A stretch of DNA of 64,000 nucleotides from Cognaticolwellia mytili (lineage in GTDB: Bacteria; Pseudomonadota; Gammaproteobacteria; Enterobacterales; Alteromonadaceae), in the NCBI RefSeq assembly GCF_002104475.1, contig NZ_NBOF01000004.1, positions 1-64,000 on the forward strand, given 5' to 3'. Below the pieces are notes generated by a model. It searched no databases. It was given only the letters and a program-made list of their open reading frames with translations, and was not told the origin of the DNA. This document shows positions 36,159 to 46,748 of this stretch, in pieces (within the stretch, counting starts at the first letter, position 1; each line of letters begins with the position of its first letter). The position numbers were made by a program, and so were the translations under genes.

Positions 36159-36397
36159 ATAAGGCAGTGTTTTAATGATCGTTTTTAAGCTGAACATGTA
36201 CTATTGAATAATAAACAAATAATATAGATGAACAATGCTGCCTTCAAAATATAAGAAGGATATTTAATAGAATTAATTTCATGTTTTTGAAAAGAGAATG
36301 CTTATTTTAAATTTTAAATAAGCTTTTAAATTTTTTTTAAGACTAACACGCGCACTTGAGTTGTTGTATTTTATGGTTTTTTGTTAAAATTTGCGTG

Positions 36398-37027
36398 CTA
36401 GTCTGCAGTTACCCACAGAATAACGGCATCTTCTTCGCTCACTGAAATAACTAAATGCCCCATCGTGGCATCATAATAGACATTATCTCCTTTACTGAGA
36501 GTCATCGGCTCATAAAACTCAGTAAGTAGTTGAACCTCTCCTTCCAATACCAATAAAAATTCCTCTCCTTCGTGACGAACCCATTCGCCAAAATCTTCAA
36601 AACTTCTGGCATATACGCGGCTTTTATAAGGCATCATTTTTTTATTACGAAACTGTGTTGCAAGCAGTTCATGCTCATAAGTTGACGTTACGTGTGACTT
36701 CCCTGTACTTTTTAGTGTTATATCTCTACGTCCCGTTGCCTGCCTTGCTTTAGGTTTAGTAAATAACTGAGGGAGTTCTATATTAAGGCCTGCAGCGAGT
36801 TTTTGCATAACAGTAAATGTTGGTGATATTTGCTCATTTTCTATTTTTGATAAAGTAGAACGTGCTAAACCTGTGCGCTTACTTGCTTCTTCAAGAGTTA
36901 ACTTATTGTTAGTACGAATCGCTTTTAATTGCGCGCCAATAGTAACCTTCTCAACTGCGCGAACATTTTCTTGGCTGTCAGCCACTACCATAGAAGGGTA
37001 TATATCTACCTTGTTTTGCTCACTCAT
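36398..37027 (-). CDS. XRE-cupin transcriptional regulator
   Basis: A 209-aa regulator with an N-terminal XRE helix-turn-helix (about 27-85: GAQLKAIRTNNKLTLEEASKRTG, RSTLSKIENEQISPTFTVM) and a C-terminal cupin sensor (about 130-205: HEGEEFLLVLEGEVQLL). This design is common in regulators of amine and amino-acid use. It lies between a Na+:alanine/glycine symporter and the glyA-gcvH-gcvP set, and matching palindromes stand at both promoters, so it probably controls glycine uptake and breakdown. The ligand is unproved. Confidence 0.88.
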   Translation of the reverse strand: MSEQNKVDIYPSMVVADSQENVRAVEKVTIGAQLKAIRTNNKLTLEEASKRTGLARSTLSKIENEQISPTFTVMQKLAAGLNIELPQLFTKPKARQATGRRDITLKSTGKSHVTSTYEHELLATQFRNKKMMPYKSRVYARSFEDFGEWVRHEGEEFLLVLEGEVQLLTEFYEPMTLSKGDNVYYDATMGHLVISVSEEDAVILWVTAD

Positions 37028-37154
37028 TTTATTTACGAACCTAAAAAATACTGATGACCTAATTGTTACATATCCTAAGCAGGCAAAAAACCCGAAACAT
37101 CAAAAAATAAACAATTAATAAAATCAATGCTTAAGCCCTATTTTAGTGGATAAA

Positions 37155-37170
37155 ATTTCCAATAGGAAAT
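37155..37170. promoter_or_regulatory. Operator-like palindrome, glycine locus promoter
   Basis: ATTTCCAATAGGAAAT, a near-perfect dyad, about 85 bases before the 104-aa gene and 130 bases from the divergent regulator start. Its core is the same as at 35955-35970. Confidence 0.6.
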
Positions 37171-37255
37171 AAAGTTATTGAAATGGAAAGTTCTGGCTGC
37201 TATGTTTTAAAAACGTTGCGGGATTGATCGTTAGCATAAATATTCGGAGTTAGGT

Positions 37256-37570
37256 GTGGCACATAGTATTTTCGATTTATTCAAAGCCAATATTGAGCTA
37301 TTAAGTTCATATACTTCTAAGCCTATGATTGCTGATAATTGTTTTATCAAACTGCTTACTAAACCTCCCGTACTTACTCAAACATCTAATATACAAGCTA
37401 ATCCTTATAACTCATTGGCATTAACTGGCAAAAGTCATACCACTGATATTGCTTGTACATTGAGTTTAATACCTCAAACACCAGACCTTGCGAGTTCAGA
37501 TAAAATTCCCGGTCTATTAAAGAAACTAATGTTTAGCCTCTTTGTCGATCAAAACAAGGCATTAAAGTGA
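37256..37570 (+). CDS. Hypothetical 104-aa protein upstream of glyA
   Basis: The frame begins with GTG and is preceded by GGAG six bases upstream. The product (104 aa) has no signal peptide, no membrane helix and no known motif; its middle is rich in Pro, Ser and Thr and its end basic. It is the first gene after the glycine-locus palindrome and lies 149 bases before glyA, so it is probably expressed with the glycine genes. I do not recognise it. Confidence 0.6.
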   Translation: MAHSIFDLFKANIELLSSYTSKPMIADNCFIKLLTKPPVLTQTSNIQANPYNSLALTGKSHTTDIACTLSLIPQTPDLASSDKIPGLLKKLMFSLFVDQNKALK

Positions 37571-37719
37571 TTTAGGTATGGTGAGTAACTATGAAGAAAC
37601 CATCAAAAGATGGTTTAGCGATAGATGTTGTTGCCTGTTAAATAATATTCAATGCCAATTGTGTTGGCACACTCGTTAAGCATTTTGATGTTTAGCGGTT
37701 TAAATAAAGGATAGTAAAG

Positions 37720-39015
37720 ATGAAAAGTCATTATACGTCTCATGAACTAGAACAATTTTTTTCAGCTAAATTGCCTGAAACTGATGGCGCTATACAAGTG
37801 GCTATAGATTTAGAAATTAAACGTCAAGAACAGCAAATTGAACTTATTGCTTCGGAAAATATTGTTTCTAAAGCTGTAATGGAAACACAAGGTACAGTAT
37901 TAACTAATAAATACGCAGAAGGTTACCCAGGTCGTCGTTATTATGGTGGTTGTGAACATGTCGATTTAGTTGAAAAATTAGCTATTGATCGTGCAAAGCA
38001 AATTTTTAATGCAAAATTTGTTAATGTTCAACCACATTCCGGTGCACAAGCTAACGGTGCTGTAATGCTCGCATTGGTGCAACCGGGCGATACCATTCTA
38101 GGTATGTCATTAGATGCTGGCGGTCACCTTACTCATGGCGCGCGCCCAGCACAATCAGGCAAATGGTTTAATGCAATTCAGTATGGTGTTAAAAAAGACG
38201 ACATGCGTATTGATTATGATGAAGTGCTAGCATTAGCCAAAGCACATCAGCCAAAATTAATTATTGCTGGCGGCTCAGCTATTCCTCGTCAAATCGACTT
38301 TTCAAAGTTTAGAGCTATTGCTGATGAAGTAGGGGCGCTATTGATGGTTGATATGGCTCATATTGCTGGCTTAGTTGCGACAGGCAACCATCAAAATCCA
38401 TTACCGTATGCTGATATTGTAACTACTACAACGCATAAAACACTACGTGGTCCACGTGGCGGACTTATTCTAACTAATGATGAAACCATCGCGAAAAAAA
38501 TTAATTCAGCTGTTTTCCCTGGTTTGCAAGGTGGGCCATTAATGCATGTTATTGCTGCTAAGGCCGTTGCATTAGGTGAAGTACTTGAACCTGAATTTAG
38601 CGCCTACATTAAAAAAGTGTTGAGTAATGCTAATGTGCTAGCAGCCACTTTACAAGAGCGTGGTTGTGACATTGTTACCGATGGTACTGATACTCATTTA
38701 ATGCTGGTTGACTTAAGACCTAAAGGCCTAAAAGGCAATGCGGCAGAAGAAAGTCTAGAGCGCGCAGGCATCACCTGTAATAAAAATGGCATCCCATTCG
38801 ATCCTGAAAAGCCTATGGTGACATCAGGTATTCGACTTGGAACGCCAGCGGGCACAAGTCGAGGGTTTGGCAATAATGAATTCGAATTAATTGGCCAACT
38901 CATTGGTGATGTATTAGACGGACTAGCCTTGAATCCAGGCGATAATAGTGTTGCTGAAAAAGCAGCACTAGAACATGTCAAATTGCTATGCGAGAAGTTT
39001 CCTTTATATAGCTAA
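37720..39015 (+). CDS. glyA: Serine hydroxymethyltransferase (glycine-locus copy)
   Basis: A PLP enzyme that interconverts serine and glycine with tetrahydrofolate. The Schiff-base Lys is in the [17 protein letters not shown] motif (near residue 242), with the N-terminal [16 protein letters not shown] and [14 protein letters not shown] signatures. Length (431 aa) is normal. Its setting beside gcvH and gcvP suggests a catabolic role: methylene-tetrahydrofolate and glycine are turned into serine. A second, housekeeping glyA may exist elsewhere. Confidence 0.95.
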   Translation: MKSHYTSHELEQFFSAKLPETDGAIQVAIDLEIKRQEQQIELIASENIVSKAVMETQGTVLTNKYAEGYPGRRYYGGCEHVDLVEKLAIDRAKQIFNAKFVNVQPHSGAQANGAVMLALVQPGDTILGMSLDAGGHLTHGARPAQSGKWFNAIQYGVKKDDMRIDYDEVLALAKAHQPKLIIAGGSAIPRQIDFSKFRAIADEVGALLMVDMAHIAGLVATGNHQNPLPYADIVTTTTHKTLRGPRGGLILTNDETIAKKINSAVFPGLQGGPLMHVIAAKAVALGEVLEPEFSAYIKKVLSNANVLAATLQERGCDIVTDGTDTHLMLVDLRPKGLKGNAAEESLERAGITCNKNGIPFDPEKPMVTSGIRLGTPAGTSRGFGNNEFELIGQLIGDVLDGLALNPGDNSVAEKAALEHVKLLCEKFPLYS

Positions 39016-39127
39016 TTAGCACTAAAAGTTGACGCGTTAATTGGCGCGTTAACGTAAATTCCTCGCCCTACTAAAATGATAATAAATCATTGTTGAAGGG
39101 AGCCATAACTTAATTTTGGAGTCAATC

Positions 39128-39514
39128 ATGAGTACAGTAGAAAAAAATTATAAATTTGCCACTAGTCATGAATGGGTTAAAGATAATGGCGATGGTACGG
39201 CAACACTTGGTATTTCTAATCATGCACAAGAACTATTAGGTGATGTTGTTTTTGTCGAGTTACCGGAAGTGGGCGACGTAATAACTGTTGGAGAAAGCTA
39301 CTCTTTGGTTGAGTCGGTTAAAGCTGCATCTGATGTCTACGCACCTATTTCTGGCGAGGTCGTTTCGGTAAATGAAGCGTTAGATGATAGCCCTGAAATG
39401 GTTAATGAAGCACCATTCACCGAAGGGTGGATTGCTAAAATTCGATTTGTAAACCATGCTCAACTAGATAAATTGCTAGGTAGCGATGCCTATTATGCAG
39501 GTATTGAAGAATAA
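39128..39514 (+). CDS. gcvH: Glycine cleavage H protein (second copy)
   Basis: The lipoyl carrier of the glycine cleavage complex, 128 aa. The lipoylation site is Lys65 in ESVKAASD, with the family GDVVFVELPEVGD before it. The ATG at 39128 is seven bases after GGAG; an upstream TTG at 39116 is not needed. It is 112 bases after glyA and 59 bases before gcvP. It is about 60-65% identical to the copy at 54079. Confidence 0.95.
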   Translation: MSTVEKNYKFATSHEWVKDNGDGTATLGISNHAQELLGDVVFVELPEVGDVITVGESYSLVESVKAASDVYAPISGEVVSVNEALDDSPEMVNEAPFTEGWIAKIRFVNHAQLDKLLGSDAYYAGIEE

Positions 39515-39573
39515 TTTTAGTCACCTTTTTAATTATAACGATAGATTAGCTCATAGAGGCTATTGGAGTAATC

Positions 39574-42435
39574 ATGAGTAATGAAAGTTTATTAGCGCAA
39601 TTAGGTGATGACTTAGATTTTATCGATCGCCATAACGGCCCAAACCTTGCTCAAAAAGAATCTATGTTAAGTGCGTTGGGTTTGGCATCAAGTGGTGACT
39701 TGATTGATGAAACGGTGCCAGAAAATATTCGTCTTCACCATCCAATGTTACTTGCTGATCCCTTGAGTGAAGTTGATATGCTTGCAACATTGCAATCTAT
39801 CGCAAAAAAAAATATCGTCAATAAAAGTTTTATTGGACAAGGGTATTACGATACTCATGTGCCGAAAGTAATCTTACGAAATGTATTTGAAAATCCTGGT
39901 TGGTATACCGCTTACACGCCATATCAGCCGGAAATATCACAAGGACGTTTAGAGGCATTACTTAATTATCAACAAATGATCACTGACTTAACGGCTATGG
40001 AGTTATCTAATGCTTCATTGCTTGATGAAGCGACTGCGGCGGCAGAAGCGATGAGTTTATGTAAAAGAGCCGGTAAAAATAAAAGTAATAATTTCTTTGT
40101 TAGTGATGATGTTCACCCTCAAACATTAGATGTTATTCGCACTCGTGCTCGATATTTTTCTTTTGAAATCATTGTTGCGCCAAGTAGTGACTTAGATCAA
40201 TACGACGTTTTTGGTGCGTTGTTACAGTATCCAGGTACAACGGGTCAAATACAAAACTTAGAGTCATTGATATCTCAAGCACATAGTAAAAAAACATTAG
40301 TTGCTGTAGCAACTGATTTACTTGCCTTGACACTATTGAAAGCGCCAGGTGAAATGGGGGCAGATGTTGTCATTGGTAGTGCACAACGATTTGGAGTGCC
40401 TATGGGCTATGGTGGTCCTCATGCTGCGTTTATGGCAACGAGCGAAAAATATAAGCGAACTATTCCAGGTCGTGTGATTGGTGTATCCATCGATACTAAA
40501 GGCAAGTCTGCCTTACGTATGGCTATGCAAACACGTGAACAACATATTCGTCGTGAAAAGGCGAATTCGAATATCTGTACAGCACAAGCTTTACTAGCCA
40601 ATATGGCATCATTTTTTGCTGTATATCACGGACCTGATGGTCTGAAAAAAATTGCCCGTCGCGTAAATCGTTTAACTTCCATTTTAGCTAAAGGTCTAGA
40701 ACAAGCTGGTCTCAGCCTTGTTCATGAACACTTCTTTGACACTATCACCATACAAACCAATGAAAAAACGGGAGCTATCTATCAGCGAGGACTCGATAAA
40801 GGACTTAATCTACGTCGACTTCCTGAGCAATTAGGTATTAGCATTGACGAAACGACTACTGCGGATGATATTGAAGCCTTATTATTTGCCATTACTGAGC
40901 AAGTGATAAAAGTAGCAGAAATAGAACCATTATTGAGCGAAGAGTTTCACTATATTCCAGAGCTGTGCCGCCGTAAAAGCGAGTTTTTAACTCATCCAGT
41001 ATTTAATAGTTACCATAGCGAAACACGTATGTTGCGCTATTTAAAAAGCCTTGAAAATAAAGATTTTTCATTGACTCATGGCATGATCCCACTTGGCTCA
41101 TGCACAATGAAGCTTAATGCGACTGCACAAATGATCCCAGTAACTTGGCCCGAATTTTCACGCATGCATCCTTATGCACCAAATGAGCAATGCTTAGGTT
41201 ATCAAGCATTGTCAGACAGCTTAAGCGAAATGTTATGTAATATTACGGGATACGATGCTTTTTCCTTACAACCTAACTCAGGTGCACAGGGCGAGTATGC
41301 AGGACTAATTGCCATTCAACGCTATCACGAGTCTCGCGGTGATCATCATCGTAATATTTGCCTTATTCCAAGTTCAGCACATGGCACCAACCCTGCGAGT
41401 GCAGCCATGGTATCAATGCGTATTGTGATTGTTGCTTGCGATAATCTCGGTAATGTTGATATGGATGATCTGGCGAGTAAAATTGAACTCCATGAAGAAC
41501 AATTAGCAGCGATTATGATCACATACCCTTCAACACACGGTGTGTATGAAGAGAGCATTAAAGAAATATGTCAACAAGTACATGATGCTGGCGGCCAAGT
41601 TTACTTAGATGGCGCCAATATGAATGCACAAGTAGGAATAACATCACCTGGTTTTATTGGCTCCGATGTTTCTCACCTTAACTTACATAAAACATTTTGT
41701 ATTCCGCATGGCGGTGGTGGACCGGGTATGGGACCTATTGGGGTTAAATCTCATCTGACTGAATTTCTTCCTGGCCATTGTACCGAGAGCTCTTCAGGTG
41801 CAGTTTCGGCGACAGCTATGGGAAGCGCCTCAATTTTGCCTATCTCATGGGCATATATCGCGCTCATGGGAACTAAAGGTTTAACCGAAGCAACTGAGTT
41901 AGCCATTTTGAATGCTAACTATATTATGGAAAAACTAAGCCCGCATTATCCGGTGCTATTTCGTGGTCATAAGGGTCGTGTTGCGCACGAATGTATTATT
42001 GACTTGAGACCAATAAAAGAGTCATCAGGGATAAGTGAAGAAGATGTTGCGAAGCGTCTAATGGATTTTGGTTTTCATGCACCCACTATGTCATTCCCTG
42101 TTGCGGGTACACTGATGATTGAGCCTACCGAAAGTGAGTCGCTTGAAGAGCTTGATAAGTTTATTGATGCCATGGTTACTATTCGGCATGAAATAGCGAA
42201 CGTTGAAGATGGTACATGGACTTTAGCGGATAACCCCCTTGTTAATGCTCCACATACATTGAGTGACTTAACCGAAGAACAATGGCCACGCGCTTATTCA
42301 CGCATGACAGCATGTTACCCAAGCAGCACGCCAGATAAAGCCAAATTTTGGCCGTCAACAAACCGCATCGATAATGTTTACGGAGATAGAAATTTAATTT
42401 GTGGCTGTCCGGGTATTGATACCTACAGCGATTAA
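39574..42435 (+). CDS. gcvP: Glycine dehydrogenase, P protein (second copy)
   Basis: The decarboxylating PLP subunit of the glycine cleavage complex, 953 aa in the single-chain form. The Schiff-base Lys is in [19 protein letters not shown] near residue 705. The start [10 protein letters not shown] and end [14 protein letters not shown] are normal. Apart from small indels it aligns end to end with the P protein at 54949. No gcvT is present in this locus, so it must share T protein (52836) or work in a T-independent way. Confidence 0.96.
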   Translation: MSNESLLAQLGDDLDFIDRHNGPNLAQKESMLSALGLASSGDLIDETVPENIRLHHPMLLADPLSEVDMLATLQSIAKKNIVNKSFIGQGYYDTHVPKVILRNVFENPGWYTAYTPYQPEISQGRLEALLNYQQMITDLTAMELSNASLLDEATAAAEAMSLCKRAGKNKSNNFFVSDDVHPQTLDVIRTRARYFSFEIIVAPSSDLDQYDVFGALLQYPGTTGQIQNLESLISQAHSKKTLVAVATDLLALTLLKAPGEMGADVVIGSAQRFGVPMGYGGPHAAFMATSEKYKRTIPGRVIGVSIDTKGKSALRMAMQTREQHIRREKANSNICTAQALLANMASFFAVYHGPDGLKKIARRVNRLTSILAKGLEQAGLSLVHEHFFDTITIQTNEKTGAIYQRGLDKGLNLRRLPEQLGISIDETTTADDIEALLFAITEQVIKVAEIEPLLSEEFHYIPELCRRKSEFLTHPVFNSYHSETRMLRYLKSLENKDFSLTHGMIPLGSCTMKLNATAQMIPVTWPEFSRMHPYAPNEQCLGYQALSDSLSEMLCNITGYDAFSLQPNSGAQGEYAGLIAIQRYHESRGDHHRNICLIPSSAHGTNPASAAMVSMRIVIVACDNLGNVDMDDLASKIELHEEQLAAIMITYPSTHGVYEESIKEICQQVHDAGGQVYLDGANMNAQVGITSPGFIGSDVSHLNLHKTFCIPHGGGGPGMGPIGVKSHLTEFLPGHCTESSSGAVSATAMGSASILPISWAYIALMGTKGLTEATELAILNANYIMEKLSPHYPVLFRGHKGRVAHECIIDLRPIKESSGISEEDVAKRLMDFGFHAPTMSFPVAGTLMIEPTESESLEELDKFIDAMVTIRHEIANVEDGTWTLADNPLVNAPHTLSDLTEEQWPRAYSRMTACYPSSTPDKAKFWPSTNRIDNVYGDRNLICGCPGIDTYSD

Positions 42436-42521
42436 TTTATATGCTCATTAGAGCACTTAACTAGAAGCAATAAAGTGTTTAACACTGAAGTTGTAGTAAC
42501 TGTAAAAACAGAGGAAAGAAA

Positions 42522-43613
42522 ATGAAAAACATGAAACTAAAGTTTGTATTACTCCCTATTGCTTTGGCAATAAGTCCAACATTTATGGCTCAAGCTGCTG
42601 ATGCAGATACACAAAGCCAAATAGAAGCCTTGCAAAGACGTTTAGCTGAGCTTGAAAGTGCCGACAAGAAAGAAGAAGCAAGAAAAGAAAATTATGGTGT
42701 TACTGTTTATGGTAGTTTTCGACCAGCGTTAACCTATAATGACTTTGGCAATGGTGATAGTAGTACAGATGTAACTGATTTTTTCTCTCGTATTGGCTTT
42801 AAGGGCGATATTAAAGTAAACAATGATATTACTGCTTTTTATCAAGGTGAGTGGGATGTTGATGTTGAAGCTGATGCTGATTTTGGTGATGCACGTCTAG
42901 GTTTTGTTGGCTTAGAAGGTAGCTTTGGCCGTGTTGCTCTTGGTAAGCAATGGAGCCCTCATTACAATATCGTTGCTGAAGCAACAGATTTATTTAACAA
43001 TCGCTCGAGCCCATTTGGTTATGATGAAGCAAGTCCTTTCCGAACAAACCAAATGGTTACCTACTCATATACTAGAGGCGGCTTTAAGCTAGATGCTGGT
43101 TTACAGTTTAACGGTGACACTGAAAATTCTGCTGGCGGTGATAATTCAGAAGCAAATAGCACTGAGCATGTTGATTCTGGTTCAATCGGTGTTAGCTATA
43201 GCTTTGGTGATTTTTATGTTGGTGCATCTTATTTAGATCAGCAGCTAGGTGACAATGACGAAAGAGATTTTCGTGCTGTTGCAGGTAGCTGGAAGGTAAA
43301 TAAAGATCTTTATGTTGCTGTAACATACCAAGATATCGAACGTACTATGGGTACTGCTGTATATGACCAATCATCATTAGATATTGCTGCATCATACGCT
43401 TTAACTGAAAAATATACCTTCAAAACTTCTTATTTTGATTGGGATGGCGACGGTCAAGGCCGTACGTTTGACGGCTACAACTTTACACTTGAAAATCAAC
43501 TCAATGATTCAGTTCGAGTGTTTGTTGAATGGTTAAGTCGTGATTTTGAAGGCGCTGATACACAAAAGAGTGTAAGTGTTGGTATGCGTTATGATTTCGA
43601 AGGCTTATTTTAA
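42522..43613 (+). CDS. Outer-membrane porin
   Basis: A 363-aa general porin. A signal peptide ends near AQA-AD (residue 26), followed by a short coiled coil (QSQIEALQRRLAELESADKK) and then a 16-strand-type beta barrel with alternating residues (YGVTVYGSFRPALTYNDFG, GDIKVNNDITAFYQGEWDV) and the C-terminal Phe needed for assembly. It is 86 bases after gcvP and ends at a terminator, so it is probably last in the glycine operon, where it could bring in glycine or peptides. Confidence 0.85.
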   Translation: MKNMKLKFVLLPIALAISPTFMAQAADADTQSQIEALQRRLAELESADKKEEARKENYGVTVYGSFRPALTYNDFGNGDSSTDVTDFFSRIGFKGDIKVNNDITAFYQGEWDVDVEADADFGDARLGFVGLEGSFGRVALGKQWSPHYNIVAEATDLFNNRSSPFGYDEASPFRTNQMVTYSYTRGGFKLDAGLQFNGDTENSAGGDNSEANSTEHVDSGSIGVSYSFGDFYVGASYLDQQLGDNDERDFRAVAGSWKVNKDLYVAVTYQDIERTMGTAVYDQSSLDIAASYALTEKYTFKTSYFDWDGDGQGRTFDGYNFTLENQLNDSVRVFVEWLSRDFEGADTQKSVSVGMRYDFEGLF

Positions 43614-43644
43614 TAGAAAATGTTAAAAATTAATGCTCGCGCAT

Positions 43645-43675
43645 AAAAAAAGTGGCTGAAAAGCCACTTTTTTTT
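43645..43675 (+). terminator. Terminator after the porin gene
   Basis: AGTGGCT-GAAA-AGCCACT stem extended by A and T runs of seven, 32 bases past the porin stop. Confidence 0.85.
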
Positions 43676-43782
43676 ATTCGAAAGAAGCCCGAACCTTATG
43701 GCTTCGACAAGGTTAGTGTCGCTCTTCATGATGATAGTGTCGTGTATTGCTTAATCCGAGCTGAGGTTATTTCATCAGATAT

Positions 43783-43810
43783 AAAAAAACCGCTCAATGA
43801 GCGGTTTTTT
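43783..43810 (-). terminator. Terminator of metK
   Basis: ACCGCTCA and TGAGCGGT pair over a short turn, with seven A before and six T after; on the minus strand it ends metK 34 bases beyond its stop codon. Confidence 0.85.
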
Positions 43811-43843
43811 GTTTAGTTAACTCTTAACCGTTAGTTAAAACGA

Positions 43844-45031
43844 TTAGATACCAGAAGAAAGGCGAAGCGCCTCCGCTTTATCCGTTTTTTCCCAGCTAAA
43901 GGCTGTGAAAGTATCATCACCAACAGTCATCTCAAATGGTTCGCGACCAAAGTGACCGTATGCCGCAGTTTGCTTATACATAGGGTGCAAAAGGTCCAAC
44001 ATTTTAGTGATACCGTATGGGCGTAAATCAAAATGTTCACGTACTAATTCAACTAAACGCTCTTCTGATACTTTACCTGTACCGAATGCGTCAATTGAAA
44101 TTGACGTAGGCTCAGCAACACCAATCGCGTAAGAAATTTGAATTTCACAACGATCAGCTAAACCGGCAGCAACAATGTTTTTCGCAACATAACGACCAGC
44201 ATACGCTGCACTACGGTCAACCTTTGATGGATCTTTACCTGAGAAAGCACCGCCACCATGACGAGCCATGCCGCCATAAGTATCAACAATAATTTTACGG
44301 CCTGTTAAACCACAATCTCCAACCGGACCACCAATAACAAAACGACCAGTAGGGTTTACATGATATTTAGTTTCAGGTGTTAATAGTTCAGCTGGTAATA
44401 CGTGTTTGATAATATTTTCCATTACCGCATTGACTAGATCTTCTTGTTTAATATCCGGGTTATGCTGAGTAGATAGTACAACCGTATCAATTGCTACTGG
44501 CTTATTATCTTCATAGATAAAAGTAACCTGAGATTTAGCATCTGGACGTAACCAAGGTAGAACCCCTGATTTTCGGGCTTCAGCTTGGCGCTCAACTAAA
44601 CGGTGAGAATAATACAAAGGAGCAGGCATTAACGTTGGTGTTTCGTTAGTCGCGTAACCAAACATTAAACCTTGGTCACCAGCACCTTGTTCTTCAGGTT
44701 TATTACGGTCAACACCTTGAGCAATCTCCGGAGATTGTTGGCCAATTAAATTCATAATGCCACAGGTTTCACCGTCAAAACCAACATCAGATGAAGTGTA
44801 ACCAATTTCGCTAATAACGTTACGCGTTAGCTTTTCTAAATCAACCCAAGCGTTAGTTGTTACTTCGCCAGAAATAATCGCAACACCTGTTTTAACCATA
44901 GTTTCACAAGCAACACGTGCATTTTTATCTTTAGCGATAATAGCATCTAATACCGCATCAGAAATTTGATCGGCAATTTTATCTGGATGTCCTTCTGATA
45001 CTGATTCAGAAGTAAAAAGGTGTGTAGACAT
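43844..45031 (-). CDS. metK: S-adenosylmethionine synthetase
   Basis: Makes SAM from methionine and ATP. The methionine/ATP contacts [20 protein letters not shown], the [15 protein letters not shown] loop and the [20 protein letters not shown] motif are complete. Length (395 aa) is normal. An AGAGGG ribosome binding site precedes the ATG. A MetJ-like site lies about 100 bases upstream. Confidence 0.97.
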   Translation of the reverse strand: MSTHLFTSESVSEGHPDKIADQISDAVLDAIIAKDKNARVACETMVKTGVAIISGEVTTNAWVDLEKLTRNVISEIGYTSSDVGFDGETCGIMNLIGQQSPEIAQGVDRNKPEEQGAGDQGLMFGYATNETPTLMPAPLYYSHRLVERQAEARKSGVLPWLRPDAKSQVTFIYEDNKPVAIDTVVLSTQHNPDIKQEDLVNAVMENIIKHVLPAELLTPETKYHVNPTGRFVIGGPVGDCGLTGRKIIVDTYGGMARHGGGAFSGKDPSKVDRSAAYAGRYVAKNIVAAGLADRCEIQISYAIGVAEPTSISIDAFGTGKVSEERLVELVREHFDLRPYGITKMLDLLHPMYKQTAAYGHFGREPFEMTVGDDTFTAFSWEKTDKAEALRLSSGI

Positions 45032-45126
45032 AAACCCTCTGTATAAATTAATTGAAAAACAATAGCTGCTTTTAATAGCGACATTCTAACTGTTTAGTTA
45101 ATATTTTCCTAGAGTTATTTACGCCT

Positions 45127-45142
45127 AGATGGCTAAACGTCT
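45127..45142 (-). promoter_or_regulatory. MetJ-box-like tandem octamers
   Basis: AGATGGCT and AAACGTCT stand directly in tandem and match the MetJ octamer AGACGTCT at 5 and 7 of 8 positions; a weaker TTACGCCT precedes them. The site is 96 bases upstream of metK, a known MetJ target in relatives. Two adjacent octamers are the minimum MetJ operator. Confidence 0.45.
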
Positions 45143-45207
45143 TTGTGCTGAGTCAAATTTATCGCAAAATCTCTGAATTACTCTCGTACTTAGCGCAAAA
45201 AATAAGC

Positions 45208-46062
45208 TTATGGAAATTTATGCAGTGAAAGTGATTGCTGCCATATATGCGAAAAAAGTTGCTGTTGTGAAATGCTATTTTGAGAACTATAAAAAGTAGC
45301 ACTCCCTACATGAGTTGATAAATTTATGAGCTGGTGAGCTATTAATTGACGTTGTAATTGCTCAGTTACTGGCTGTGCTGTTTCCATGATCGTAATGTTA
45401 TTGCCGCATATTTCATGAATTAAGCTTGTTACCAGTGGATAATGGGTACAACCCAAGACAATAGTATCAACACCTTTCTCTATTAGAGGTTGTAAATAAG
45501 CTGTTAGCATTAATTCGCAATCCAATGAATTTTTTTTATCTTGTTCTATAAGTTCGACCAAACCAGGACAAGCTTGAATATAAATTTCACTGGTATTGCT
45601 ATATTGTTGTACTAAGGCTAAAAAACGTTGATTTTCAGCCGTTGTTTTAGTGACCAATATAGCTACTTTTTTCTGCTTACTCTGTTGAGCTGCTGGTTTA
45701 ATTGCAGGCTCCACACCTATTACGGGAATAGCAAGGTTTTGGCGTAATTGATCAATTGCGCTCACTGTTGCTGTGTTACAGGCAACAACAATTGCTTTGG
45801 CATTTTTCGCTACAAACCAATCAGCAATGTCATTGACTCGTTGCTGAATAAATACTGTTGATTTTTCACCATAAGGCGCATTTAAAGTATCTGCGACATA
45901 AAGTAAGTTCTCATTGGGTAGCTGTTGCTTAATGCAGTGCATAATCGATAAGCCACCAATACCTGAATCAAAAACCCCAATAGGCCGAGAACTGGTATTT
46001 TGCTGCTTCACTAAATCGCTAGTGATAAAAGTGTGAGTGTTTGCTTTTGGCTGTGTGGGCAT
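45208..46062 (-). CDS. murI: Glutamate racemase
   Basis: Makes D-glutamate for peptidoglycan. The two catalytic cysteines are in VACNTATVSAI and LGCTHYPLVTS, and the N-terminal PIGVFDSGIGGLSIMHCI motif begins at about residue 28. I take the ATG at 46062 (MPTQPKANTH) rather than an upstream frame extension to 46140 whose first 26 residues are hydrophobic and unlike the family; there is no clear ribosome binding site at either. The 6S RNA region lies upstream. Confidence 0.9.
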   Translation of the reverse strand: MPTQPKANTHTFITSDLVKQQNTSSRPIGVFDSGIGGLSIMHCIKQQLPNENLLYVADTLNAPYGEKSTVFIQQRVNDIADWFVAKNAKAIVVACNTATVSAIDQLRQNLAIPVIGVEPAIKPAAQQSKQKKVAILVTKTTAENQRFLALVQQYSNTSEIYIQACPGLVELIEQDKKNSLDCELMLTAYLQPLIEKGVDTIVLGCTHYPLVTSLIHEICGNNITIMETAQPVTEQLQRQLIAHQLINLSTHVGSATFYSSQNSISQQQLFSHIWQQSLSLHKFP

Positions 46063-46214
46063 TAAGTCTACGTAGGTTAAGAGCTGAAGTAAGTTTGTCT
46101 GCGTTAAGTATATTATTAACAGGCAAACAAGGTCTATCAATTAATTATAAAGTTGTCTGTACTATTACATACAAGGCAGAAATGCATATACTTGAATGTG
46201 TTTTTCTAAATAAT

Positions 46215-46748
46215 GTGCGGCAATATTAAAGATATTTTTTGAGAGTAAGAAAAGATAGTGACTTCCAAAGTGCCGCCGTTTACATTAGTTCTGAATATAG
46301 GGTGTTTACTCAGAGTTGCGCGGAAATATTGTTGAGATTGTTTGTCTTCAATTGAAGTAGGAAAAATTTTAAAATAAGTAGAATATTAGAAAGAGATATG
46401 ACTTCCAAAGTGCCGCCGTTCACATTAGTCCTGAACATCGGGTGCTTTTCTAGAGAGTTGCGCGGAAATATTATAGATATTTTTGAGAGTAAGAAAAGAT
46501 AGTGACTTCCAAAGTGCCGCCGTTCACATTAGTCCTGAACATCGGGTGCTTTTCTAGAGAATGCGCGGAAATATTGTTGATATTGTGTGTCTTCAATTGA
46601 CGTAGGGAAAATTTGAAAATAAGTAGAATATTAGAAAGAGATAGTGACTTCCAAAGTGCCGCCGTTCACATTAGTCCTGAACATCGGGTGCTTTTCTAGA
46701 GAGTTGCGCGGAAATATTATAGATATTTTTGAGAGTAAGAAAAGATAT
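46215..46748 (-). repeat. Tandem partial copies of the 6S RNA 3' end
   Basis: Four partial copies of the 3' part of the 6S gene follow it. On the plus strand they start with ACTTCCAAAGTGCCGCCGTT at 46261, 46401, 46505 and 46647; the same sequence at 46750 is the real 6S 3' end. Spacings alternate 140, 104, 142 and 103, because long (about 60 base) and short (about 25 base) tails alternate. Copies 2-4 are identical over about 55 bases and copy 1 is diverged. In the copies the 5' arm of the 6S terminal hairpin is replaced. A remnant of the short tail at 46215-46257 ends the array toward murI. Confidence 0.85.

Larger units (their letters stand above)
35860..36397. other. Long AT-rich gap between symporter and regulator
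   Basis: The 538-base gap holds the symporter promoter with the 35955 palindrome, the perfect palindrome at 36139 and a loose inverted repeat (GACTAACACGC at 36341-36351 and GCGTGCTAGTC at 36393-36403) that spans the regulator's stop codon. A minus-strand open frame at 36003-36197 is rejected as chance. Confidence 0.45.

Noticed and set aside
36003-36197. 64-aa minus-strand frame in the symporter-regulator gap
   Set aside because: It has no ribosome binding site, lies in very AT-rich DNA and contains the 36139 palindrome; it looks like a chance open frame.
46041-46229. 62-aa plus-strand frame antisense to the murI start
   Set aside because: No ribosome binding site or recognisable sequence; it crosses the murI start and the repeat remnant.
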